Of a DNA stretch of 64,000 nucleotides, positions 25,457-37,900 are shown one piece after another (position 1 is the first letter of the stretch; every line of letters starts with the position of its first letter). Below the pieces are notes generated by a model. That model saw only the letters and a program-made list of their open reading frames with translations. It searched no databases and was not told where the DNA came from. A program made the translations under genes and the position numbers. Source of the DNA: Toxotes chatareus (taxonomy: Eukaryota > Chordata > Actinopteri > Toxotidae); contig CM028895.1 in assembly GCA_016801885.1 (NCBI GenBank), positions 5,976,001 to 6,040,000 on the forward strand, read 5' to 3'.

Positions 25457-26859
25457 TTTTGCAAGTGGAGGAATCATCAGCTTTAAATTGAACGGGGCAA
25501 GCTATTAAAAGTTCAACAATGACAAGTGACTTAATTACCCCAGGAGCAGTCTATAAATACTGCTGGTTAATAACAGAGGAGCGCTGCATTAGAGCAAACA
25601 GCAGGACTTTTCTCACCAACACTGCGGCAAAAGTTAAACTGTTAGTGGAAGTTTGAAACAAATATGAATCTCACTCTTCTGTACGCTGAGGGTGAAAACA
25701 GAACAAAAAGCAATGGATGAACAGATAAGAGGCTGGGAATATGTAGTCAGTTTGTGGTGTACTTTTCTAACCACAGCATTAAATTACATTTGATTCGGAT
25801 GTCAAAATAAGAGGCTGCTTACATCTGTCCAAATGTTTTCTGCACCGCAAAGTGACAACTCCAGGTGACAACAGCTAACACCAAATAATAGGTGAGCAAT
25901 GACACTTGACCTTCACCAGTCACATGCCATGGAGCCTGCAGACTCTGCAGAGACCTCAGATGGCCTGCATGGGTGACACACTTGCAAGGCAGCCAACTAT
26001 CAAATGCTAATTAGTGGTGTAGTTGTGGAGGGCAAATCCAGTTCAACTCAGGATTTTAAGCTGACTTATACGTTTGAGGAAAAATCATATGACACATAAA
26101 AGTGAAGTGAGTTATGGGAACGGCTCTGGTTTTTCATATCCCTGAGTGCGCAATTGATTTTTCTTCAAAATGCTAATTGTTTGCTTTATAGTGATCACTG
26201 ACTGCAGGGCATATTTCACCCACTTTTAATGTACAACTGCCACACTGACACAAAGGTCCCCATTACACCACTCATTTCTAGTATGCACAGGTCCAACAGC
26301 TCTGTTTGTGTGAAGCAATTTTCTGAAGAGCAAAACGTAAGCCATTATAATCTTGGCACTAAAAAACCTCCAGGCAATGAGAAAATATATCATGGTTGTA
26401 GATTTAGGGAGGGCTGGTGGGGCAAGCACTGATTCACGTGAGCTGGAAGATCTACAACCTCAATTATTCAGCATGATATCAAAATGAGGATAGCAGGTGA
26501 CTCGTAGGCCAGCTATTAAAGGGGTTGTGCTCGGGACCCAGAAATATATTGGATTTGGTTTCATAACACAGCAGAGGTGGGATTCGGGTGTTTTGTGTCG
26601 GGCTTGATGTGAGCAGCATGATAGGGCTTGCCTCGTCGCGCAAATCCAACCTGTCCGTTTGATTTCAGGGCGACGCGCAAATAACGTGAAACATTGCAGG
26701 ACTCCAGGGTCCTGAGTGGTCGATGGGCAGTGGAGGGACAGAAGAAGCAATGCACGATTTTTTTTTTTTTTTATCCTTTCTTTTTTTCACAGGCTGTTTG
26801 CACATGCAGTCCTCGGGAAAGTTAAAGGAGCCCGGTCTCATTGGAGGAGATGAAGAGCT

Positions 26860-27475
26860 GACGGTCCTCTCTCTCATCAGCTCGGCTTTTCTGCACTGAG
26901 GAGGAATTCGTGTGAAGGGGGAGGCGCCCGAGCGAGGCGAGCGGCACGACTGCTGGCCGAATTTAACAATTAACCTTGATGAGCACAGATTGGTTTCACT
27001 TAACCTCGATACGGCGCAGCTGAGCGTTTCCACGTTTACGACTGGACACTGACGCATTTTATTCCAAACACAAACTATACGGAGAGAGGATACTGCAGCT
27101 GGTGCTTTTTTTTTCTTTTCTTCACGGGACAGGATGCATTTTGCAATGGGAACCCGTCCGATAGTACTCGTCCTCTTGCAGAATCCGAATTCAGGAGCAT
27201 CGCTGAATTGATTTGGTGCCCTATATCGGAATTTGACCGCCGTGTCATTGCCCAGTCTACCAGTCCCAGAAGCTGAAAGGCATCTTCTCGGCGGCCGAGA
27301 CAAGAAACGGGGGGTGAAAAACTGTCCGCTTCACTACTCTCCATCGGCGCCCTGGACGGCTTGAAATGAGGACCACATCCCGGCTCTGTTCCGTGTGAAG
27401 AGGCAAGCGGGGCGGCAGTTTCTTTGGCTCTCAAGGACGCAAAAAAAAAAGTGGCCGCCGGCCGAGCTGCGAAGC
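26860..27475 (+). promoter_or_regulatory. CpG-rich slc24a4 promoter/5' UTR with upstream ATGs
   Basis: GC and CpG content rise sharply here compared with the preceding 10 kb and remain high into exon 1, as in a CpG-island promoter. There is no convincing TATA box. If transcription begins upstream of 27134, the leader has at least two short upstream open frames, at 27134-27211 (25 codons) and 27366-27398 (10 codons), both ending before the main start. Confidence 0.55.
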
Positions 27476-28596
27476 ATGGAGCGGGACGACACCGACACCG
27501 CGAGCGCGTCCAAAAAGACAATAATTGCGAAGATATTTAAAGTTCGCAAGAGGAGAGAGATGCTTTTCGTTCAGGTGTGCTTTATCTGCAGTGTCCTCTT
27601 CGTGGCGTGGAGCATGTCGGCGCTGCTGACCAAAACAGGTGAGTGGGGAGAGACTGGTGGGATGCACCGGGGCATAGGGAGCTGAGGACGGAGCCGAACG
27701 GCTCAGAAATCTGCAGTGTAATCATGCACCCACATGCACATCAGTTAATCGTAATCATAGAGCTTCCTCCCAATGATCACGGAATCAAACCAATACGCTT
27801 TAATGTCAAGGGCATGCGAGCGAAACCCTGTATTCGTTTGCATTTTCTGATAGGAGCAGGTCCGTCTTCCTGTCCAAAATGCGTATGTGATGCCTCTGAC
27901 TGTGGTTTTCTACCCATTTAGGTCAAGTGTGTAGTTTGCATTAAAATAGCACAGACTGCATTTTGCTTTCCTGGCTCATCACAGTCAGGAGGCAAGAAAA
28001 AGTCAGCTGCACATGTAATTGTCAGGTCCCAGGATTTTTTTTTCCTGTTGGAGAATACATGCGTCTTTTTGTCCGTATATGCCGCAGTGTGCGCGCTGTG
28101 GCAGCGGCACGTTTTTAATTTGAGAGGCAGGCTCATAATCACGGCGCACGCACGTCTCATGCTCCACATGCACACACCGATCAAGTAACCGACCCCAGCA
28201 CGAGCCCAATTAGGTTCTGGTTTCTTTTTATTTATTTATTTTTTAAATTTCCTTTCAAAATGTGCCTTTTTGTGGCGCATCGTCGGTCACGCAACACTGG
28301 AGCTCAGGTTCGTGGTTAATGCTGGCATCATCGTGTCTGGCCGGGGGCTTCACACATCATTGCACATACTGGATCACCTCAGTCACACTCGAGCCATCAT
28401 CACGCTGCTGCCAGGTTCCGCATGGCGATGGAGGGATGCCGATTTTTACGCAGAGGCCACTGATGATCATTTAGGAGGGGGTATATAAACAGTGGGATGA
28501 TTTTTGCTTGCTGGATGTTGCAGTATTCATAACTGATGTCCGAGGTGTGCGCTGAGCAAACGATTCTGATGGCTGATCATGCGTGATATGTGTGAT

Positions 28597-28651
<55 letters not shown>

Positions 28652-31600
28652 CCCTCCCATGCACACATGTCAAAACTCTTACCTCAGGCCCGTGCAGACA
28701 CTGACACGCAGAGCATCCCACACAGCCTCTCACACAGTTATGTAATCTAACGACCAACCTTGACATTTTGCTGGTGAGGAATGATATCTGACACACCACT
28801 GGGATCAGAGGTTAACTACAAAAACACACACCCAGGACAGAACCATAAGACTGTTCAGTGCCAGCATAGATTTTGATAACATTTTTAGATTGGCCACTGT
28901 GCATACTTTAAATAAAAGAGAAGAAGAAGAAGACGTGGTCCCCCCCTCAAAGTGCTTCTAACCCTAAGCCTCAGCCCCAGACCCTGTTGTGGGATCCGTC
29001 CGTCTGCAACCACTTAGGCCCCAGGGCTGAAGGCTGCTGTAAATTCACCACAAATACTGCCTGACTGTAGATCTCTAATGGATGTATCGGGAGTTTTATT
29101 AATTACATTAAAAACAACAAGAGGCTTAAAAGATTATTCTGGAATGATATCATACAGGCGAGTGCAAATCTCTTATCTCCAAAGGCAGGCTGTGGGAGCC
29201 AAAGTAAGCCCCCCTTGGTCACTAATGGCTTGCCTTTTTTTTAATTTCTTTCTTTATTTAATCAAGTTTGCCTGACCCACACAGTGATCGCCATGTGGGG
29301 GTATTCGACAGCTGGCGTTTCTCGTGAATTTCAGGCGACTGTGTGACCAGCAGCTGCAGCAGCGGTGGGATTTCAAGGTGACATGCATGAGAAAAGTGTT
29401 TGATGAGAGGGAAACTGAAATCCCCTCTGAACCCACGAGGCCCAAAGCTCACCACAATCAGATCTGTCTCACTGAATAGCTGTGGCCTTCTCATCTTTCA
29501 GCCATCACAACAGGAACAAGCATTTGTCATGTCACAGTAACAAACCTGTGCCCCTTGTTTGCCACCCATTTGATTGATAGTAGTGTAGGGGGAGTGTTGA
29601 TGTGCTGAATGGTCCAGATGGATGGGATTTGATGTACTACTCCTGGGTTACATCTCCATAAAGAGGGGTGGGGCGCAGCACGCTGTCGTGCATGCTGATC
29701 GGGCTGCGTGTGTGTATGTGTGATGGAGCTCCGCATGGGAGAGTAGAACAGGTGTTTTTGAGAAGTGGGGCAGGGCTGAGCTCTGACAGGTAGCTGCAGC
29801 AGGCTGATGGGGATGTCTGTGGGGGTGGGGATGGAGGTGGGCTGGAGGGGGGGGGCAGACTGCCCTGGAGATGGGAAATATTTTTGGCGACAAGAAGGTG
29901 AATACTCATATGAGCGAGTGTGTTCAGAGCACAGGGAGATTGATGGATGGCTGCCCTTGGTCCATCTCCTTCCTGAGCTGATTGAACAGAGCTGGAGGAC
30001 GACATTACTACTCTGCTGTTGTTGCCCATTCCGTGTCCCTCTGCTTCTCAGTGCAGTCTGCTACAGGTGTTGTTTCTAATCCCATTTTAGCTCACTTGTT
30101 TCTGCTCATAATTAGCTGCTTAGAGTTAGTGAGTTAGTTTACTGTATCCCTTTATGCTCTGCAATTTTGCACATCAATTTGATAATTGCGGAAACTTTTC
30201 AGCCATTTTTCAACAAAAATCTGATTTGATGATTTTCTATGTCATGTTTCTATGATAGTAATCATAACATCTGTGTTTTTTGGACTGTTAGCCAAAAAAA
30301 CAAGCTATCTGAATACACCACCTTGGATTCATGAAATCTTTGATGGGCATTTTCAATATTTTCTGATGTTTTATGGACATGTCAGTGAATCTGACTAATA
30401 AGGATTAATAAGGCATAATCAAAACCATCAATTTCTTCACGACACCGGAACACTGATCACTGAACATGAGGAATAAGGCGATTAATCAAAGTGAGTCAGC
30501 TGGGAGAAGAAAGCGGAGTTTGCATGAGCGAGCAAGGCCATGCCCACAACAGACTGCAGCCCTTATTTTACCTACAGCCTGCCTAGAAGTACTGACAGAA
30601 TCACGACGTCTTTGTTTTTCCTTTCAGATGCTTGGCAGCGAGAGCGCAGTGCACTGAATGGCCCTTGTGCACGCACACACACGTCTGTATTTCTATCCTT
30701 GTGAGGACACTCCTTGACATAATGCATTCCCTAGCCCCTTAATGTCAACTATCACAACTAAATGCCAAACACCAGCCCTAACTTAAACCTAATTCTAACC
30801 TGAACACTAGAAACCAAGTCTTAACCTGCAAACAGACCTCTGAAGGTGTGTCAGAAAGTGAGCACTGGCCATAATATCCTCACTTTACCAAAATATTCTC
30901 ACTCCCAAAGTCTAAAACTCAAACTGGTGCTCACAAAGCATAGCCATACAAATACACACACTCACACACACACGCGCGTCCTCCAACTGTATGGAGAAAT
31001 TACATTTACATGGACTGTCATGCAGAAAAAATTGACATAATCCACTATATCCAAACCATTTTGTTGTGTAAATGTGAAAGATCAACTCTGTTTCTCCACA
31101 CACAATTCTTTTATTGTTAGGTATGACACATTGCATCCACATGTTTCCATGTCCTTCCCCTGACATCAAATTGGACAGTGTTTTATTGGGAGCATCGCTA
31201 GAATAGAATTAAACAAAAAAAAGGGGGGAGACCAGGGGCAGCAGAGGAGTGAAACTGAGCCGGTTAGTGAGGAGGAACAGGTTGGAGCGATGACTGGAGG
31301 GTTTGGTCTTTTGGATTGAAGAACTGTGGGAAGCAGCTGCAGTCGCCTTGTGTACAATCTGTTTGTCCAGTGCCTGCTGATCTTCAGGCTGTCTAACTAT
31401 ACTGGATTGAAAGCCGTTTAATGAAGACGTATTTCTGTCAGCATTGAGAAAGTACCATTGGGTCTAGGTTGAGGACTTTAGAAAAACACTTGATTAAAAC
31501 AAGAAATGTGTATAAAAAATCAGCCAGCATGTGGGTTGATTTTTTTCAGTTTGTACATGGCACTCTACAGGCCAAATTTCACTTCATTATTGATTATCGA

Positions 31601-34600
31601 TCCCTTAAAGCTGCACTAACCAATAATTTTATATTAACAATGAATCAGATTACATCATATGTTGCTCTTCCTGCAGTTCTCATCAGCTCTAAAGAATATT
31701 CTAGCATCTTTAAGCTCATTGTTTTGGTTTCCTGTCCCCCAGCTGTAATGTTTTGATTACGTATTTAGACAATATCCTTCAATTTGTTGCCCTTTAAAGT
31801 AGCAGTTGTCTCCTTTTTGTCTCAACAATTGCTTCCTCATAGACATTGCCAGAATAGAACTTAGCCTGCCGAGACCGAGTGATCATATGGAGACATTCAC
31901 ATGGTTCAGGGAGACCTTTTACAAACACTGAGATCATGTATGTAGCAGGAGACTCACATGATCTCAGTCTCCTGCTACATAGAAAGTCTTTCACAACCAC
32001 TGTGCCACTAACAACTAAAAGGCAGACAGAGGTGGTCTGTTGATGAACAGCTTGAACATGAATGAAACACAGACCATCAGTCCTCGGGGTATTCCCTAGT
32101 GAGCTGCTCATAACTGTGCATACAACAATGCTGTTTAATCACCATGCAGTAAGTTACAGCTTTGTATGGTGACATTTTATGAGAATTTCAAGTTTAAATT
32201 GCTGCTCAGCTTGTTGGCATGATTTTACATAATAGATTTGGGGCTGCTGTTTTTTTTCCTCATGTCCTCATTACAGAGGCTTAAGAGCAGTTTAATGAAA
32301 AATGAAACTTGTACGCTCCACCTCCCACTCTGCCCATCCCAAAACATAATGGCACAGCAGCTGCATTTTGATGTGTTACTGCCACTGCCGGATGAAAATG
32401 TCATATCTACATAAACGAAACTTTTAAGGGATTAAAGAAAAGCACCCTTGTCTGGATAAATGACCGTGATCATGATCATGGATCTTTTAGCTCATTTAGC
32501 TCGCAGACTCTGTGCAACAGTGGCCATGTTTGTTCTTGATTGCAGTATTTCAAATATGCAAAATGGAGTTTCAAGGTTTCCCTGCAACATGTTGTGTGCT
32601 GTAGATTTGGCGTCAAGCTTTATTTATACGAATGTCTTCATACGAATGTTTGATAATTAAAGCTGTTTGTGTTCTGTTGCAGGCCATGGGATGATAGTGG
32701 AGGGACATCCAGACCTCGAACACTGGGGAAGACGGCTAATGGCTTCAGTACCAAACAACGAAACGGAGCAGAAGAACTGTTCAGAGCCAGGTATACTGTT
32801 CTGATATTAAAACTTTATTTTAACAATGACTGTGTAGTGTGAAAGGTGTCGCTTGTGAGAAAGGATCAACAGAGAATGAGGTGTTGGTGACTTTCGGCTC
32901 ATTGTCCTGCCCACAAATTTCTTTAATCATGCATATGCTACCTTGCCAAAATATTATGAGGTAATAATGTCAATATTGCTGCTGCCCCTATGCTGCCAAA
33001 AACAAAATCAATTAATACTGCTTTAAATTAGTAATTTTAATGTTCAGCCAAGGGCAAAGTCAAGACACTCCTTATTGAGTGAAAAGTCGAGACCAGGTCA
33101 GTGCCAGGTCTTTATCAAGACCCATTAAACTATGAAAACTCTTCCTAAATTCAAACATTTTCGTTTTCAAGAGGTTTAATCATCTTGATCTTTAATGATC
33201 AGCAGCTACAAATTCACTAATTAATACACAGGGCATCATTAAAAAGTTTTGTTGTTAAACTGTGTTTAAAGGGGTGTTGTTCTAGAAGAAAGATAAAAAA
33301 TGTAGTAAAACCATAGGGAAAACTCAAAGTAACACCCAGTAGTTATGGATTTTGAGTTGATCTGCTGCTTTAATTCACCCCCTTGTTGGGTCTATATTGT
33401 TCTGACTCAGTTTAGTTCACTTGCGCTGTAATAAGCTCTGAAAGGGCTATTAAAAGGGTCAGGTATTGATTATTTCGCAGCGTCTTTGGTACACTTAAAG
33501 GAAGCAGCATTCTCTATAATTAGTTATACTGGACTGTGTGCTGACAGCTCCACTTGACACTGCTGACATCTGCATCGGGCTACAAAAAGCATTAAAGCTA
33601 CTTTTTTCATGAAATTATTGATCTAAACAGGGCACAAATAGAGGCAGCAATGACGCTCGGTCGTCTTGTCATTTGTTGTTTTATTTCCACATCGTTTTCT
33701 TTTTACAAACACTGTGATCCACTTCCTGTGGTCGGACTTGACTCAGTGGGAAAAGCATGGCATTAAAGTTGCCGCGGATAGAGGTTTAGTCCTGTTTGGC
33801 CATTTAATAACCACATGTTCTTCTGGTGCAGTGATATTAACTGGTTGAACAGAATTAAGGGACTAACTGCTCTTTCCATTATTAAAACCTCTAAATCTAA
33901 GGTGGAAAGTGGAAATATAGATGAATGGACACCTGCTTTTAAGCCCTGAGAATAATTGTTTGGCTTAATGGTTCCTCTCAGTATTGGGAGTTGTATTTCT
34001 ATTTTTATTTGACTAACACACAGAGGATGACACCAGAGCGCCGACAATTTGGAGGTAATTTGAAGTGTTAAATTCACCGTTTTTTTTTTTTTTTTTTTTG
34101 TAGCATCACAAGTGACCCAGCGAGGACTAACTGGCTATTACTTCATTACTGGTCACAGCAGGTAGAATCCCTCAGGGATTAGTGAACCTGCTGTTTTATA
34201 TAGAACCAATCCAAACAAACACTATTTCACTGACACTAAACAATTCAGCATTGTGACCATTTAAATGTGAACTTTTTGTCAGAGTCACAGTGGGCCGCTG
34301 TTGAAATGAGCGCCAAATGACAAGATTATGTGCTGGAAGTTTTCCTCCTAATCCTCCAGGATTACCTTTTTTTTTTTCCATTCAAATGTCTACAGCACCG
34401 GAGGCACCACACTGTACTTGACATTCCAAACATTTCTCATTGGCTCTAGTCCTCCTTCCTCTTATCCCACCACCGCTGCTGTGCCTCATCAGTGTGAGCT
34501 GATCATATGACCCTTTGTTCTTGGGGCTTGGTCTTGTGAAAGATTCCGTCACAGTTGCAGACTTCAGGCACCTCAGCTGACAGGTTACTTGGTTTTGGCC

Positions 34601-34918
34601 AGTTTGAGCATCATGTGTGGGTCTCGTTGCAGTAAAGCAAGACTATTAGGTAGATGCAATAAGTTTTAATGAATTATGAAGAGAAATGAGTTTTACTATC
34701 TTTAAACAAGACACAAAAAGTCAAATCACTATCTAAGTGTCAAGAAAATGGAACTTATTTGCATATTATTTTTCAGTTTTGGGGTCTTGTTCTCATAACT
34801 TTGCCTTTCTTGTCTTTGGGCCATGACAGCTTTGTACACCAACTCTGTATGTAGAGATTTGGGGAAATGTGACTGGCAAGTCAGTCTAGGCAGGAAATGC
34901 AAGGTTTTTTAAACTTTC

Positions 34919-34952
<34 letters not shown>

Positions 34953-37900
34953 CTTGCATAAAAGATTTGAAACACTTCAGAGGGTCTGAAGTTTTCTCAG
35001 ACTCAAGGTCTGAATCAGACTTTACAATCAATGCAAACAGTCTGCACCATGGTGAACAATAAGGTTGTACTGTTTTCTAACAGTGGGGGAAAAAGTACTG
35101 TTTAAATGAAGGTGGTTGAGAGCTGGTAAAGTTTGAATGACTGCAATTAACTTGTTGTTCATGTAGCACTTGTCAGGGGCAATTATTGTTAGTGAAACAA
35201 AATCTTATCAGGGAAACAAGGAGGAATGACTTGCACTGACTGTTCATGGTGTTTGTGAAAAAGTAAATCTTTCCAGGATGACAAACTTGTTTACACATTA
35301 CCCAGGAAGTGAACAGACGTCTTGGTTCATGGTGAGGGCCTAATTTTTGTTAGATGAATGGACCACAGGGCTTCTACTGTTCTCATGATAAGTGAGACAC
35401 ATGTTTGCATCACAGGTCTGTGCATTTGTCTTAATTCCCTGCACAGTTGTTTGTCCAGAGCTGATGATCCAGCAGTGGACCGATGATGGCACTGGTCTGC
35501 ACCTCTCTGGAGGGAAAGCAGTAACCGCGGATGGACCCAGGTTAAATTGGAGGGGAATTATTATTGGAGGCTTTTCGTTTTATGCTGAGTGTGTGCAACA
35601 TCTAACGCTCCGTTTAATTAGGCTGCTGTTTGTCTGCTGCATAGATTACACTCAGCCAGCTTTGGTCTCTCTGCCTTTTCCTCATCATTATTTCTCTGAT
35701 CAGCGAGGGAGCCCCTCTCTGGGTTCATGGGGTGCTAATTTTGTTTTTGCTTGTCCTGAGACTTGTGCTGCGAAGGTAGCCATTCATCATAAGTGCCTCT
35801 TTTATTGGCTGTTCAGTAATAACTCCTGGAAAACACAAGGTGCTGTCCAAACTGTTTTTTTGTTCCCGGCATGCTTGTAATCTACAAAGGCCTAAATCAC
35901 ACTGTGAGGTTCTGATACAACCTCTGAATACTCTTTATAAGCTGTCACATGTCATGTCACACAAGACCTTGAGTCATACCACCCCCTATTTCCCCAGGAG
36001 CGATCTCATGACGAATGGAACAAATGCACTATTACTTTTTCTCCTAAATTTGACAAGTAGCAGTAATTCTTGAACAAATGTAATGGTTGTTTTTTTTTTT
36101 ATTTCAGAGTTCAAATATTTATTAGCTCCTCTGAGCTGTGTGAGGAACATGATCGGTGACGTGCGTTTGCTGAGAAAAGACTCGAGGTTTACATGGGGAC
36201 ACAGAATATTAGATTATGCTCTCTCATATGGATCCCCTCCCATGTGGGGACTCGACTGATGCCAAGTGTGGAGCACAGAAAATTGTCGAGGGGGCAGAGC
36301 ACCGTGGCTAATGTTCTGTAGGAGGAATAATTTTTCTTTAATAAAGATGCTGCTAATACCATATATTGAAAACTCCCACTTGAGTGGCATAATTGGCCTG
36401 GTAGAAGTAGATGGCAGTGCAAAAAGCAAAAGTAAACAACAAAGCAAAAGGTTTTAGCATGCCTTCGTTTGTACTGTGAATTAATCTGACGGGATTTGGT
36501 TATAGTGGTTTTTAGATATGGCATTAATCTGCTCATGGGCAGGGGGTGCACATGTTGCATGTTAGGCATGAGAAGCGGTGTGGGAGAGGATGAACTGTGG
36601 GTAACTCTGCCGTGGCTGCAGATGCTGCAGTTTGTTGATTTTGATGTAAATGTTTGTGTGTGATTTCTGTCGTTGGCTCAAAGAAAAGGCAGGATTTGAG
36701 GCAAATGGGGGTTTGACAAAACCAAGTTATTTTGGGGGGGCAGCAGGCAAGAAATTTGGCGGCAGCATGAGGAGCAAAGCTGCCAGCGGGTAGCGGGCCG
36801 CAGGTTCGTCAACTCCAGGGAAACACCAGAAGGAGGCTTTTTAAAAGGGAATTACACAAGGGGGGATTATGCTGCGATGCATAATGGAAACTGACCTCGC
36901 TTTGCTTCTCGCTTGCATGCCAACAGTGGAACAATGCAGCGGAGAGGCGAGCGCAGGCACGAGCACCTGCACGGAGCACTTTCCGCGCTGTGCAGTTCAA
37001 ACATGCCTGACCTCTTTATGTATGTATTCATTCACATTCTGTTCTGCTTCAGATTTGCTGCCTCTCTGTTACTCATAAATGTTTATACCATTGTGCTTTT
37101 GGCCAGCGTGGAGTACTTTTCATTAAAACGGAGGCAAGAAAGCACATTGTGACAGGTTTAAAGTGAATAGTCACAGCAGTAAGGTATATCTGTTTGTCGT
37201 TTCAGATCCATACCTCACCCTGAGGGAGTTGTTTACCTTTTTCCCCTGTACACAGTTGAATGCATACGTTTCACGGCGGTGTCCCCTTTAGGTTATTGAA
37301 CCAGGAATCTTCTGGTCCAAAAACAAGCTGACTGCTTATACACACAGTCACATAAAGGCTGATGTGAATTTATGCTAAAAGTGTAAAGGTGATAGGTAGG
37401 CAAGTGTGTTCATGCAGGCGAAATTGCATGTGCTCAAGTGCTGACATGGACATGTGAGAGCAGTTGTACATGTGATGCGTGAGCATGTGAAAGTACTAAC
37501 CTAACAACAAGAGGATAATCATGTATGTTCTGCGTTAACCGAGCCCCCTGCACTTTCCAGAACTTATTGTTTGTGTGACCTAAAGATTATCCCATAAGGC
37601 GATCCGTGATGTTTACAAGAATGGCTGATGTCAGTCACAGTCGAGTCATGAGGCTGGCTGATGTCTGCTGGAGCAAGCTAATTATCTAATGAGCTAATAA
37701 CCCGGAGGAACCATTCTACTCTGAAGAGTCTCTTGATTACTGTACTGAAGTGTCAGTTGTATTCTGTTAATGACCTGACTGGTCTGTGCGCAGGCTGTGA
37801 CACAAGGTAGCACCAGGCGCTCGGCCAAAACATCTTGCTCACGTCATAATATTTTTGTTTAGCTGTTAAATATGTGATGTTATTAAGATTTTTTCCCATC

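Larger units (their letters stand above)
16100..26760. other. Gene-free spacer between cpsf2 and slc24a4
   Basis: About 10.7 kb without a supported coding exon; the open frames here are short, lack family resemblance and show no splice-linked partners. Content seen: a degraded dispersed repeat near 16.26-16.58 kb, repeat copies near 19.1-19.5, 22.5-22.75 and 25.13-25.46 kb, paired GT and CA microsatellites at 23.2 and 23.5 kb, and stretches of higher complexity (about 18.06-18.56 and 20.1-20.7 kb) that could be regulatory but cannot be shown to be without comparison. Confidence 0.6.
27639..32682 (+). other. slc24a4 intron 1
   Basis: A 5-kb intron. Contents: the continuing CpG-rich edge of exon 1, (CA)26 at 28598-28649, a G-rich and CT-skewed patch near 29.8 kb, dispersed repeats near 30.18-30.4, 30.67-30.98 and 31.6-31.76 kb, and a striking interleaved inverted repeat at 31929-31981. 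No exon was recognised. Confidence 0.6.

Noticed and set aside
26665..27303. Minus-strand 212-codon open frame
   Set aside because: It is antisense to the CpG-rich slc24a4 leader, where high GC makes long chance frames common. The composition is low-complexity and there is no family resemblance.
28480..28492. TATA-like 'ggtatataaacag'
   Set aside because: It lies inside intron 1, about 0.85 kb after the first coding exon, with no sign of an alternative first exon joined in frame to exon 2.
35392..35880. 162-codon plus-strand frame in slc24a4 intron 2
   Set aside because: It starts at an ordinary ATG, but composition, lack of splice-linked partners and absence of recognisable domains make it a chance frame.
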